64,000 bases of DNA from JAAELZ01 sp965209105 (GCA_965209105.1 CBDBQB010000032.1:1-64000); one strand, 5' to 3'; positions 8,098 through 16,931 are shown, counted from the first letter of the stretch. Notes: generated by a model not told the origin, from the sequence alone. Numbers and translations: made by a program.

Positions 8098-9693
8098 ATG
8101 CAAGAAAAACATCTAAGCGATCTCAAGTTTAGCGAGCTGAACTTACATCCAGACTTACTCAAGGGCGTAGCGTCCGCGGGGTTCGAGTTCTGTACACCTA
8201 TCCAAGCACTGGCCTTGCCATTGGCACTGAACGGCGAAGACATTGCAGGTCAAGCGCAAACGGGCACCGGCAAGACCGCTGCATTTTTGCTTGCGACCAT
8301 GCAACGCCTAATATTAAACGCAGAAAAACAGACGAAAGAAACGGATGGCGATCAATCCGTTAAGACCGAAACACCCGCAGAGGGAGAACAAAGTCAGGAA
8401 GCAAAAAAACCTCATCGTAAAGATCTCAAAGCAGTCCAGGCGCTGATTCTAGCCCCCACGCGTGAGCTCGCGATACAAATCCATAAAGACGCGCAAGTCC
8501 TCGGAAAGTACACCGACATTAAATTGGGCTTGGCCTACGGTGGCACGGGTTACGAAACGCAGCGCACCACAATCGAAGCAGGGGTAGATATTTTAATTGG
8601 CACCCCAGGCCGAGTAATCGACTATTTCAAACAAGGTGTATTTCATCTAAAAGAGGTTCAAGTCGCTGTCATGGATGAGGCAGATCGGATGTTCGACTTA
8701 GGTTTTATCGATGACATACGTTTCGTACTACGTCGTATGCCAGCCCCTAAATCTCGCTTGAATTTACTGTTCTCCGCCACCTTATCGTTTAGAGTCGATG
8801 AACTGGCCTATGAGCATATGAATGCGCCAAAGTCGGTCAAGGTTGAGTCTGAAATGGTTGTGCAGCGTATCGAAGAACTCGCTTACTATCCGGCGCAAAC
8901 AGAAAAAATTAGCTTGCTGGTTAATTTGCTTAAACAAGGTGATAAACAACGCGCATTGGTTTTCGTCAACACTAAGCACGAGGCCGCTAAAATCGCAGAT
9001 TGGCTAAACGCAAATGAATTACCCGTCGCGATCCTGTCCGGCGATGTCCCCCAGGATCGGAGAGAGAAATTACTAAAGCGCTTTCATGATGGTCAAGTTG
9101 ATATTTTAGTCGCCACCGATGTCGCTGCGCGCGGGCTGCACATTCCAGAAGTGAGCCATGTGTACAATTATGACCTGCCTCAAGACGCAGAGGACTATGT
9201 GCATCGTTCAGGCAGAACTGCGCGCGCTGGCGCCAGTGGGCACGCTGTTAGCTTTATCTGCGAAAAATATGCTTATTCCATGATGGATATCGAAGCATTT
9301 ATAGGGCACCCCCTGCCGGTTCAAGCCATTGATCCCAGCCTTTTGGTCGAACCAGAAAATCGGCCAGTATTTCGCGAACGAAAGCCTCGAGATGCCCACG
9401 GCCGACACGGCCGAAATGAAGGTAGATCACACAATCGACAATCTGATTCGAGTTCGTCGCAAGCGAGATCAAGCAATTCTCGCCGTAGTACGGGTACGGG
9501 CAGTACGGGCAGTACGGGCAGTACGGGCAGTACGGGCAGCACGGGCAGCACGGGCAGTCGCGAGCATGACGCTTATTTAGACAAACCCGTGGTCAAACCT
9601 GCGATTAACCCAGAGGATGTCCTAGACTCTAAGTTCGTCGCCCCCCCTTCTGCGCACTCTAAACGATTTGGAGAAATTCCAGCGATAGGATAA
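8098..9693 (+). CDS. rhlB: DEAD-box ATP-dependent RNA helicase, RhlB type
   Basis: This is a 531-aa RNA helicase. Motifs in order: Q motif FCTPIQA, Walker A AQTGTGKT, PTRELA, TPGR, DEAD, SAT, and HRSGRTAR. The N-terminus MQEKHLSDLKFSELNLHP aligns with E. coli RhlB, so the ATG at 8098 is preferred over an ATG at 7987 that would add an unmatched 37 residues. A charged insert (about residues 72-105) lies between motifs Q/I and Ia. The tail is low-complexity, Arg/Ser/His-rich, and includes (TGS)n. RhlB acts in mRNA turnover with RNase E; the tail may bind RNA. A terminator follows. Confidence 0.9.
   Translation: MQEKHLSDLKFSELNLHPDLLKGVASAGFEFCTPIQALALPLALNGEDIAGQAQTGTGKTAAFLLATMQRLILNAEKQTKETDGDQSVKTETPAEGEQSQEAKKPHRKDLKAVQALILAPTRELAIQIHKDAQVLGKYTDIKLGLAYGGTGYETQRTTIEAGVDILIGTPGRVIDYFKQGVFHLKEVQVAVMDEADRMFDLGFIDDIRFVLRRMPAPKSRLNLLFSATLSFRVDELAYEHMNAPKSVKVESEMVVQRIEELAYYPAQTEKISLLVNLLKQGDKQRALVFVNTKHEAAKIADWLNANELPVAILSGDVPQDRREKLLKRFHDGQVDILVATDVAARGLHIPEVSHVYNYDLPQDAEDYVHRSGRTARAGASGHAVSFICEKYAYSMMDIEAFIGHPLPVQAIDPSLLVEPENRPVFRERKPRDAHGRHGRNEGRSHNRQSDSSSSQARSSNSRRSTGTGSTGSTGSTGSTGSTGSTGSREHDAYLDKPVVKPAINPEDVLDSKFVAPPSAHSKRFGEIPAIG
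9496..9558 (+). repeat. Seven tandem 9-bp repeats encoding Thr-Gly-Ser
   Basis: Seven adjacent copies of ACGGGCAGT (two with final C) lie inside the 3' part of the helicase gene. Because the unit is three codons, changes in copy number alter tail length but not frame. This suggests slippage-driven length variation. Confidence 0.9.
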
Positions 9694-9713
9694 ATATAGC
9701 CTTAAATCAGGCA

Positions 9714-9745
9714 TAAAAAAGGCAACGCTAAGCGTCGCTTTTTTT
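9714..9745. terminator. Bidirectional rho-independent terminator
   Basis: A run of A is followed by a hairpin (GGCAACGC, short loop, GCGTCGC with one mismatch) and a run of seven T. It lies between the convergent helicase gene (+) and the HhH membrane protein gene (-), so it can serve both. Confidence 0.75.
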
Positions 9746-9796
9746 GTCGCTAATAAATCGTCGCCTTCAAAGAAAAGACGACGGACAAGCTTTTAT

Positions 9797-10357
9797 TTAG
9801 CCCGTATGATTCGGGTTCTTGTCCCCGACTTCACCTTTGTCGTAGCGCTCTGAAAATTCGGTTTTCACGCCTTTAACAAGATCATCCGCTTGCGCAACCC
9901 AACCCTCGCGATTAATTCGCCCTGGAAACGAGATGTGATTGTCCACCCACGCTACATTATCAGGTGTGAAATCTGCGATCTGCTGAAAATGATAGACCCC
10001 CAGCTCGTTTAAAGTAGTTTGGATGACAGGACCAACGCCTTTAATGCGCTTCAGGTCATCCGCCATGCCATTGGGGCCGGCCAACATTGTGGGCCGCATA
10101 TCGTCGGATATGTCTACGCTGGCCGCGGTATCTGCAGCGCCCGCTGAGCTGGCCATTGAAGGTGAACTTGAACTGCCCGACATCCTAGCGCTAGCACTTG
10201 AAGTATGTGACATCCCGTCGTCATCGGCCATTCCTGTACTGGTACCTGATCCTGTACCGTCGCGACATAAAATGCCTCGAAGCAGCCAACCCAATATCAA
10301 GCCAAGTAAAAAAGCCAGTAGCAACCAAATTAACGTCTGTAAAAATAAGTACCCCAT
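9797..10357 (-). CDS. Membrane-anchored protein with C-terminal helix-hairpin-helix-like domain
   Basis: This 186-aa protein has one N-terminal membrane helix (about residues 4-28), a Ser/Gly/Ala-rich linker (about 36-88) and a C-terminal domain beginning LKRIKGVGPVIQTTLNELGV, the helix-hairpin-helix style motif seen in DUF4332-type and predicted FEN-1-like proteins. Such domains are found as short envelope-anchored proteins of unknown role and need not bind DNA. It lies 11 bp downstream of the OmpA/BON gene on the same strand, so they are probably one operon. No enzyme function can be assigned. Confidence 0.75.
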   Translation of the reverse strand: MGYLFLQTLIWLLLAFLLGLILGWLLRGILCRDGTGSGTSTGMADDDGMSHTSSASARMSGSSSSPSMASSAGAADTAASVDISDDMRPTMLAGPNGMADDLKRIKGVGPVIQTTLNELGVYHFQQIADFTPDNVAWVDNHISFPGRINREGWVAQADDLVKGVKTEFSERYDKGEVGDKNPNHTG

Positions 10358-10368
10358 GGGTTCACTCC

Positions 10369-11580
10369 TTATTGTTGAATATTAAATTGTATACGGCGAT
10401 TCTTCGCACGGCCTTCTGCTGTTGCATTGTCTGCAATCGGCTGCGATTCACCGTAACCCTTCGCCGTCAGCACGCCATCACCTGTGCCTGCGTTTTGCAG
10501 ATGTTTCACCACCGCTTGTGCACGTGTTTCGCTTAAGTATTGATTGTATGCGTCATCTCCTGTGCTATCTGTGTGACCCGCTATTTCTATTTGCAATCGA
10601 CCGTCCGCGTCACATTCATCAAGCAATTCCACTACGTTATCTAACAAGGCAAAACTATTTTGTGAAATGCTTGCACTAGCGGATGAAAATTCAACTTTCC
10701 CGCTCGCCATCACTTGATTGATTTTAATTTGACACGCTGCCATAAACGCGTTGTGTTCAGCGAGTTTACTTTCTTCTTCATCGGGTATTTGTTGCGCTTC
10801 AGCCAATTTTATTTCTTCCATTTCTTGGGATGCCAACCGTTCGGCTTCCAATGCGGCAAGCCGCTCGGCTTCAAGTCGTGCCAATTCCGCAGCACTCGGC
10901 CCAGCGGGTACAACTTTCAAGTTCCCCGTATATCCACGACCAAATTTATCCGTAAAGCTTGCGTCAATGGCACGTTGATCTGCTTCATTCTCTACCTCCC
11001 CCGATATCAAAAGACCCGCATCGCTGACAGCAACATCTGCATTGCGTAACTTATTTAGGACAGGTAAGGCGCCGATCAAATTATCCAACCAATCGGGAAC
11101 ACTAGCTGTATCACTAACCTTTATCTGATTGTCAATTTGGCTCGCGTCCGCAAAGCCTTCTACACCAGCGACTACCCGATCAATGCTTGACTGATCCGGC
11201 AATGCGCCCATCAGTATTGCACGATCACCTCGCGTATTGAGTTCAATCTTTGACGATACTAGATTGACCAGCGAAACGTCATGATCTACGACCCTAACCC
11301 CTTCGACATCAGCCACTAAAGCGAGGGCATTGTCCAAAGAAGTTTGGCCTGGGGCATTGCCCATTAGCGTGACATCACGGCCGTGGTCAGTTTGATCTAC
11401 TGAAGCCCAGTTATGTCCCGCATTATTCAGAACGGCTTGACTGCGGCTTTGAATATCTCCTTCGATCGCTCGCCATTTATTGAACAACATCAAACAATAT
11501 AAGGCCAGCAAGCCCAGAACAGCCCACCACCACCATTTTCCTAGAGACATATTCGCCCCTGCATTACATAACTTAGCCAT
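10369..11580 (-). CDS. BON-like/OmpA-C envelope protein
   Basis: This 403-aa protein has an N-terminal membrane anchor (WWWWAVLGLLALYCLMLF, about residues 15-33), then about three BON-like repeats (about 45-230), an Ala/Glu-rich coiled stretch (LEAERLAALEAERLA, about 240-275) and a C-terminal OmpA-type peptidoglycan-binding domain (about 295-402) with IAGHTDSTGDDAYN and NRRIQF. It probably links the inner membrane to peptidoglycan. An ATG at 11550, preceded by AGGGG, is an alternative start that would begin just before the anchor. It is likely cotranscribed with the downstream HhH protein gene. Confidence 0.85.
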   Translation of the reverse strand: MAKLCNAGANMSLGKWWWWAVLGLLALYCLMLFNKWRAIEGDIQSRSQAVLNNAGHNWASVDQTDHGRDVTLMGNAPGQTSLDNALALVADVEGVRVVDHDVSLVNLVSSKIELNTRGDRAILMGALPDQSSIDRVVAGVEGFADASQIDNQIKVSDTASVPDWLDNLIGALPVLNKLRNADVAVSDAGLLISGEVENEADQRAIDASFTDKFGRGYTGNLKVVPAGPSAAELARLEAERLAALEAERLASQEMEEIKLAEAQQIPDEEESKLAEHNAFMAACQIKINQVMASGKVEFSSASASISQNSFALLDNVVELLDECDADGRLQIEIAGHTDSTGDDAYNQYLSETRAQAVVKHLQNAGTGDGVLTAKGYGESQPIADNATAEGRAKNRRIQFNIQQ

Positions 11581-11583
11581 CAC

Positions 11584-11975
11584 TCCTCACTCGGTTGCTT
11601 AAGTAATTTACGCTGATCTGCGTTTTTATGGCTTAGCCAAGAACGCAATCTCTGTTCACCTTGAATACGAACAGCATACCACTATTGTGCTTAAGTTTCA
11701 AACACTTGCCTTGAGCTATACTTTTGACCCGCAGCAAAACTATCGACACTTTGGACTTGTTGCCTAATAATTTTTGCTGTCAGAAAGTGGGCTTTGAGCC
11801 AAACGGCTACTCCTTAAAAGATTACAAAAATGAAGTGAGGCTATCTCTTGAAGTAACATTTTCACAAGAGGGGAGTTCATCATTTGACACCCCCAATTTA
11901 ACGGTCCACGAGTAACAATAGCCACAGCTTATCCATCACGGTATACTGGCAGCTATCGCATTTTAAAGCTTAACG
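11584..11975. other. Intergenic region between divergent OmpA/BON gene and proA
   Basis: This 392-bp gap contains only a TTG-initiated 63-codon frame (11724-11915) with no recognisable domain, which I do not accept as a gene. A TATACT at 11942-11947 could be a -10 box for proA, but no convincing -35 box is seen at the right distance. Confidence 0.4.
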
Positions 11976-13253
11976 ATGAACAAACAAAACGCGCTCAAGG
12001 ACTATATGTCCGCGTTGGGAGATCGCGCAAAACAAGCAGGCCAAATCCTTAGCGTGGCCAGCACTGCACAAAAAAATAGCGCCTTAAATGCCATCGCAGA
12101 TCAACTTTTCGAGCAAAAGGATACGCTGCTTGCAGCCAATACTAATGATATGCGCAAGGCCAAGAAAGATGGGCTCGATAGCGCCTTGCTCGATCGGCTT
12201 CAGCTTAATGCAGAACGCGTCGATGCGATGGCAAATGGCTTGCTACAAATCGCCCAACTTCCCGATCCCGTTGGTGAAATCAGTGATATGAATTTTCGCC
12301 CCAGCGGCATACAAGTCGGCAAGATGCGCGTGCCTTTGGGCGTTATCGGGATCATCTACGAATCTCGACCTAACGTCACGGCCGATGCCGCCGCCTTGTG
12401 TCTTAAATCTGGCAATGCTGCGGTTTTGCGGGGCGGCTCTGAAGCGATTGAATCAAACCTTGCAATCTCGCGGTGCATTGACGAAGGCTTGAGCATCGCG
12501 GATTTACCTATCGAGTGCGTTCAGCTGGTCAACACCACGGATCGCGCGGCGGTCGGAGAACTCATTACTCTATCCGAGCATATTGATATTATTATTCCCC
12601 GCGGCGGTAAGGGCTTGATCACACGGGTAGCAAAAGAGGCCACCATCCCTGTCATCAAACACCTTGACGGTATTTGCCACGTTTATATCGACGCGCAGGC
12701 AGATAAACAAAAAGCCATTGATATTGCCTATAACGCCAAAGCAAGGCGTTACGGTGTTTGTGGCGCGATGGAAACTTTGTTGGTGCACCGATCAGTGGCT
12801 GGCGACACCCTGCCCAATTTATTCCAGCAATATCAGGACAAGGGCATAGAAATAAGAGCTTGCGAACAAACGCGGGAAATGTTCGGCGACAATACGACAC
12901 TTAAACTTGCCCGTGATGACGACTGGGAAACTGAATATTTGGCAGGCATCGTGTCGGTCAAAATAGTCTCAGATTTAAATCAAGCGATAAAGCATATCAA
13001 CAGCCACGGCTCGGGCCATACAGATGCCATCGTGACAGAAAATATCGCAGCGGCAAACCGATTCTTGCGCGAAGTAGATTCCAGCTCAGTGATGCTTAAC
13101 GCCTCAACTCAGTTTGCCGATGGTTTTGAATATGGCCTGGGCGCAGAAATTGGTATCAGCACTGATAAACTGCACGTACGCGGCCCGGTTGGCTTAGAAG
13201 GCTTGACCTGCCAAAAATATGTCGTCATCGGAGATGGCCACGTCCGCGCATAA
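11976..13253 (+). CDS. proA: Gamma-glutamyl phosphate reductase (proline synthesis)
   Basis: ProA (425 aa) reduces gamma-glutamyl phosphate to the semialdehyde with NADPH in the cytosol, the second step of proline synthesis. Family signatures are VPLGVIGIIYESRPNVTADA, IPRGGKGL, and the catalytic cysteine C262 in RYGVCGAMETLL. The C-terminal block EIGISTDKLHVRGPVGLEGL is standard. No proB is in the window. A small MoaD/ThiS-like gene begins 16 bp after its stop. Confidence 0.97.
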   Translation: MNKQNALKDYMSALGDRAKQAGQILSVASTAQKNSALNAIADQLFEQKDTLLAANTNDMRKAKKDGLDSALLDRLQLNAERVDAMANGLLQIAQLPDPVGEISDMNFRPSGIQVGKMRVPLGVIGIIYESRPNVTADAAALCLKSGNAAVLRGGSEAIESNLAISRCIDEGLSIADLPIECVQLVNTTDRAAVGELITLSEHIDIIIPRGGKGLITRVAKEATIPVIKHLDGICHVYIDAQADKQKAIDIAYNAKARRYGVCGAMETLLVHRSVAGDTLPNLFQQYQDKGIEIRACEQTREMFGDNTTLKLARDDDWETEYLAGIVSVKIVSDLNQAIKHINSHGSGHTDAIVTENIAAANRFLREVDSSSVMLNASTQFADGFEYGLGAEIGISTDKLHVRGPVGLEGLTCQKYVVIGDGHVRA

Positions 13254-13269
13254 ATTCATGCCTCCTTAG

Positions 13270-13518
13270 ATGCCGACCATCGAATGTACCTTGCACGGCA
13301 GTCTAGAGGACAGCTTGCCAGCAGGCGGCCATTGCAATCAAACGCAATTGGCCTTTGAATTCCAACCCAGCGTCGATGAAATCCTTTCGACGCTTGGAAT
13401 CAACCGCGAGCAGCTACAGTTTGTGCTCGCAGATGGCCACTATGTCGAAATTGAAGACTGGGGGAAATCCGTCAATGCGCGGGCTGTCCAACTATGGCCA
13501 AGAATGAGTGGTGGTTGA
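13270..13518 (+). CDS. MoaD/ThiS-like ubiquitin-fold sulfur-carrier protein
   Basis: This 82-aa protein ends in WPRMSGG, so it has the exposed C-terminal Gly-Gly of MoaD, ThiS and related sulfur carriers. It also has the usual hydrophobic pattern: a middle helix SVDEILSTLGINREQL followed by FVLADGHYVEIEDWG. Carriers of this fold are adenylated and thiocarboxylated at the final glycine. The N-terminal half holds a Cys/His-bearing loop (PAGGHCNQTQ) not typical of MoaD. It sits 16 bp after proA, an unusual place for a cofactor gene, so its partner enzyme is unknown. The fold call is by motif only. Confidence 0.65.
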   Translation: MPTIECTLHGSLEDSLPAGGHCNQTQLAFEFQPSVDEILSTLGINREQLQFVLADGHYVEIEDWGKSVNARAVQLWPRMSGG

Positions 13519-13568
13519 GCTTGAACAGCTCACCAAGGCCGCGTTATTGTTGATAGGAAATTTTTAGC

Positions 13569-14243
13569 TTAATCGAGCAAACTCAAATCAAAACCCGAAC
13601 TAGCCAAGGCTTGTTTGAACTGCTTGGAGTCGCGCACAGACTGCTGCAGATCATCAAACTCATCGCAATCGGGCAATGTGGGTAGCGTCGTCAGTGCAAG
13701 CTTGCTCGACTGCGCATTGCTCAATAAGCGCCCGTACACCGTCGATTGGCCCCATTCAATCCCATCAAATAGGTTGGGCGGCAGTTCCGCCAGACCGAGA
13801 AAATAAAATCCTCCGTCTGCGCTAGGGCCAACAACATTTTCACCCACCGACATCGCGTGAAATGCTTGATGCAATATCGATCTATCCAGCAGGGGAATAT
13901 CCGTTCCTAGCACCGCTGCTGCGCCCGTCGCATCGATACCCTCGCGCAAAGCGTGGTACATTCTCTGTCCTAAATCACCTTCAATTTGTAAGGCTGTATT
14001 CCACTCGCTGCTATCGGCATGATATTTGAAAGCACCATGCTTAAGATCTGGCGTCGCGCACAGCACACACTGGCCTGGCCAAGCATCTTCAAGCACCGTT
14101 GTTGCATGCTTAAGCAAACCCAAGGCCACCTCGGCAGACTGCTCAGCGTTAAGTTTTGCTTGTAACCTCCGCTTAGCCTGCCCAGCCACAGGGGCCTTGG
14201 AAAACAAATACAGCGGTAAGGCCGACAAATTCAACGATACCAT
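13569..14243 (-). CDS. DUF2064/TIGR04282-type glycosyltransferase-like protein
   Basis: This 224-aa protein matches the DUF2064 nucleotidyl/glycosyltransferase fold: FSKAPVAGQAKRRL at the N-terminus (cf. the CofC/GT-A P-loop region), VLGTDIPLLDRSIL and GPSADGGFYFLGL. This family (TIGR04282) typically pairs with the TIGR04283 GT2 family, as here, and has been linked by co-occurrence to arsenosugar synthesis. The frame extends to 14297, but an ATG at 14243 gives the usual N-terminus and reduces the overlap with the upstream gene to 13 bp. Confidence 0.8.
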   Translation of the reverse strand: MVSLNLSALPLYLFSKAPVAGQAKRRLQAKLNAEQSAEVALGLLKHATTVLEDAWPGQCVLCATPDLKHGAFKYHADSSEWNTALQIEGDLGQRMYHALREGIDATGAAAVLGTDIPLLDRSILHQAFHAMSVGENVVGPSADGGFYFLGLAELPPNLFDGIEWGQSTVYGRLLSNAQSSKLALTTLPTLPDCDEFDDLQQSVRDSKQFKQALASSGFDLSLLD

Positions 14244-14917
14244 TTTGCCAGATGCTGCGTTGGAACACCCAGAAACAACGCAAGGCGTAGCGCCCACATT
14301 AAGCAGACAGTTCGAATCACACCCTTTTTCTCCCAGCGCCGAGCAGCCGTTCTAACCGGCGTATCAAGACGAACCGGCAAACCGATGGTTTTGAGCTTCT
14401 TGGACATCATCACATCCTCCATTAAATTCACCTTGTCAAAGCCGCCGACTAAATCAAAGGCTGCGCGCGTCATAAACATCGCTTGATCACCCGTGGCAAC
14501 ACCCGTCATGGAAGTACGCCAATTCATCATTGCCGCGATCATGCGATAGGGCCATCTCCGATTATCGAAGCTGACCTTAAACCAACCCCAATGCCATCCC
14601 GCCTTGACAGCCGCCTGAACAGTGACCAAAGCGGTTTCCGGCAATAGGGTGTCAGCGTGTAAAAAAAGCAGTATGGAGCCCCGGCTCACCAATGCGCCCT
14701 GATTCATTTGTCGAGCACGCCCCTTTTCCTCAGCAGCTATCAATTGCACAGAAGAACCCAATTGGGTGGATAATTGGGCGCTTATTTTTTCGTATGCCTC
14801 GGCCTCACTTGCATCCACGATGATACATTCCTCTGGCTGCACACTAGCAAAGAGTTTTGTTAGCCATTGGGCAAGCGTTTCACTTTCATTGTAAGCGGGC
14901 ACAATGATCGAGATCAC
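14231..14917 (-). CDS. TIGR04283-type family 2 glycosyltransferase
   Basis: This 228-aa GT-A glycosyltransferase starts ISIIVPAYNESETLAQWL and has LFLHADTLLPE (the metal-binding acidic motif) and GVATGDQAMFM. Family members pair with TIGR04282 proteins as predicted arsenosugar-type transferases; the substrate is not proven. Two starts are possible. The GTG at 14917 is preferred because GGAGGGG lies 5 bp upstream, and it overlaps the DUF938 stop by 4 bp (GTGA); an upstream TTG at 14944 lacks such support. Confidence 0.82.
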   Translation of the reverse strand: MISIIVPAYNESETLAQWLTKLFASVQPEECIIVDASEAEAYEKISAQLSTQLGSSVQLIAAEEKGRARQMNQGALVSRGSILLFLHADTLLPETALVTVQAAVKAGWHWGWFKVSFDNRRWPYRMIAAMMNWRTSMTGVATGDQAMFMTRAAFDLVGGFDKVNLMEDVMMSKKLKTIGLPVRLDTPVRTAARRWEKKGVIRTVCLMWALRLALFLGVPTQHLAKWYR

Positions 14918-15534
14918 CGCGTCCCCTCCACGGTTTTTCTCCAAACCAATAATCGATTGTTTGCAGGCATCTCATGATCCGCCTCGAGTCGCAAGCCAGC
15001 ACTTCGTGCACATACATCCATCGATTCAAAATCGCGTATTCCACTTTGAATATTCTGCTGTTTTAGCCAAGCATCAAAGCGCGCATTGCTTGAAGAAGTA
15101 AACCGGCCCTCGTAATTGAATGGGCCATAGATGATGAACAAGCCGTTTGGATAGAGTGCGCGAACGACATGACTAACAAAATGTTTCGCCGATTCCTCGC
15201 TCATAATATGCAAGGAATTTGCGCTGAATACCGCGTCGTATTTCTTTTCATCCCAGCTATACCTGCGAACATCGATAGTTAGGGGGGCGCGGACGTTTTG
15301 CAGCGCTGAATCTTTAATCCAAGCCAAAATCCCCGCCTGATCGCTGGGTTGATCGCTGGGTTGCCAAACAACATGTGGCAAAGCTTCGGCAAAAAATACC
15401 GCATGCTGCCCAGTGCCACTGCCAATCTCCAATACCGACTGAGCGGGACCTAACAAAGGCCTTAGTACATTTAAGATCGGCAACTTATTATTCTCACACG
15501 CCTGCGAGAACGGCTTGTCTAGTAGTTGAGTCAA
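14914..15534 (-). CDS. DUF938 SAM-dependent methyltransferase
   Basis: This 206-aa protein is of the DUF938 family. The SAM-binding glycine loop VLEIGSGTGQHAVFFA is at about residues 35-50, followed by WQPSD and the family's FSANSLHIMS and YGPFNYEGRFTSSSNA blocks. The substrate is unknown. It overlaps both neighbours by 4 bp (LysM/M23 gene upstream, glycosyltransferase downstream), so the four-gene block 16322-13569 is probably one operon. Confidence 0.88.
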   Translation of the reverse strand: MTQLLDKPFSQACENNKLPILNVLRPLLGPAQSVLEIGSGTGQHAVFFAEALPHVVWQPSDQPSDQAGILAWIKDSALQNVRAPLTIDVRRYSWDEKKYDAVFSANSLHIMSEESAKHFVSHVVRALYPNGLFIIYGPFNYEGRFTSSSNARFDAWLKQQNIQSGIRDFESMDVCARSAGLRLEADHEMPANNRLLVWRKTVEGTR

Positions 15535-16322
15535 GCTCGCTTTCTCGGTAAAAATTTCAAAGGGTCGACAGGCTCGCCATCTCTGCGGATTTCAAAATGG
15601 AGCTTTACGCCCTTGGTGCCGGAACTGCCCATCTTGGCCAGCACTTGCCCCGCCTTGACGTATTCACCTTCCTTCACCAGTATCGTATCATTGTGAGCGT
15701 AGGCACTGATATATTGCGCGGAATGTTTGACGATCACTAAGGCGCCATAGCCTTTTATTGCCTCACCCGCATACACCACCTGCCCGGTCGCCGCGGATAC
15801 AATGCGGCTTGCGCGTTTCGCTTTGATATGAATGCCAAACCTTGCTTTAGACCTAGAAAAGGTTTGGCTAAGTTTTCCCTTGGCGGGCCAGCGCCAACCG
15901 ACCACTGTCGTAGGCAGCTTGACAGGCGGTATCGGTTTCGATGCCAGATCACTCTTGGGTTTAATCGCTCGAAGCTGACGCTCGGCAAGAACAGGTTTGG
16001 CAGCTACGTTTAAGCTCAACTTGTCCCCAACATAGATTCGATAAGGCGACCGTATATTATTCCACGCTGCAAGATGCTGATACGAAATACCGGTTCGAAA
16101 GGAAATAGCATGCAAGGTGTCGCCTCTTTTCACCGTATAGTGGGTCTGGTTCTTATCGACAGGCGAAAGATCTGAAACGGGCGCGCTAGGATGTGAAATA
16201 CAGGCGGATATACCGATCACAACTGTAAATAAGAGACAATTCAGCCTAAGCTGCGCGCCACCATACTTAATTCGCTCGAGCAAGGCTAACGCAATTTTGA
16301 TCCCTAAAGCTTCGGCTTTCAT
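15531..16322 (-). CDS. LysM / degenerate M23 (LytM) lipoprotein, NlpD-like
   Basis: This 263-aa protein has a lipobox-like GISAC at about residue 41, one LysM domain (HYTVKRGDTLHAISFRTG, about 62-105) and a C-terminal M23/LytM domain (about 165-260). The metal-binding H-x(3)-D of active LytM enzymes is replaced by FGIHIKA, so it is probably a non-catalytic activator of amidases, like NlpD or EnvC. The signal region is long (about 40 residues before the cysteine), so the true start could be later at a non-ATG codon. It heads a run of overlapping minus-strand genes. Confidence 0.85.
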   Translation of the reverse strand: MKAEALGIKIALALLERIKYGGAQLRLNCLLFTVVIGISACISHPSAPVSDLSPVDKNQTHYTVKRGDTLHAISFRTGISYQHLAAWNNIRSPYRIYVGDKLSLNVAAKPVLAERQLRAIKPKSDLASKPIPPVKLPTTVVGWRWPAKGKLSQTFSRSKARFGIHIKAKRASRIVSAATGQVVYAGEAIKGYGALVIVKHSAQYISAYAHNDTILVKEGEYVKAGQVLAKMGSSGTKGVKLHFEIRRDGEPVDPLKFLPRKRA

Positions 16323-16434
16323 TAACGTGGGGTAGTCATTTGCCTAAGCAATTTTTTCGACATTTATGCATCCCCGCGGTGCATTCGCGCACCTAAAAAT
16401 TCGAAGTGGGTTGTTGTCATTTGAGTATTTTAAC

Positions 16435-16462
16435 TTGAATTTCATAACTTTAGGCCTATGAT
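16435..16462 (+). promoter_or_regulatory. Possible sigma-70 promoter for the DUF4389 gene
   Basis: TTGAAT (16435-16440), a 16-bp spacer and TATGAT (16457-16462) lie about 80 bp upstream of the DUF4389 ATG in the divergent gap from the LysM lipoprotein gene. Confidence 0.4.
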
Positions 16463-16542
16463 TAGCACAGTGGTTTAGTTCGCTAATTCACCTAGCGTAA
16501 CTTAGACAGCCAATTTTAAATGATATTTGAGGACATTTAAGC

Positions 16543-16875
16543 ATGAGTAAAAAGAAAACTACAGTGAAATCCAGCTCATCGTCATCCGGCATGGATACCG
16601 AACAACTTAAAACAAAACTATTAAATCCGGGGCATTGGCTGCGTGGGCTACTGATGGTATTAATGTTTGTGATATTGCATTTTATGGTTAAGTTCGTGCT
16701 ACTTGCGCTGATGGTTGTGCAATGGGTGCTGGTATTATTGTCAGGCGAACCTAACGCGCGATTAATGGATTTCACCAAAAGCCTCAATCGCTATGGCTAT
16801 CAAATAATGGAATTTGTCACGTTTCACTCAGATGAACGGCCATTCCCCTTATCAGACTGGCCAGCCTCCAAATAA
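16543..16875 (+). CDS. DUF4389 membrane protein
   Basis: This 110-aa protein has a Ser/Lys-rich N-terminus, then NPGHWLRGLLMVLMFVI and a long hydrophobic stretch (about residues 40-68, one or two helices). The C-terminal FTKSLNRYGYQIMEFVTF and ERPFPLSDWP blocks are DUF4389 hallmarks. Function is unknown. GAGGA precedes the ATG. A predicted lipoprotein gene follows after 9 bp. Confidence 0.85.
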   Translation: MSKKKTTVKSSSSSSGMDTEQLKTKLLNPGHWLRGLLMVLMFVILHFMVKFVLLALMVVQWVLVLLSGEPNARLMDFTKSLNRYGYQIMEFVTFHSDERPFPLSDWPASK

Positions 16876-16931
16876 GGCACGTCTATGCTAAACAGCGCCC
16901 CCGTTCAGCGCTCTACGCGCTGATCGGCGTA

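Noticed and set aside
11724..11915. 63-codon frame between the OmpA/BON gene and proA
   Set aside because: TTG start, no ribosome binding site, no recognisable domain, and composition unlike its neighbours.
14918..14944. TTG start for the TIGR04283-type glycosyltransferase
   Set aside because: GTG at 14917 has a strong GGAGGGG ribosome binding site and a coupled GTGA overlap.
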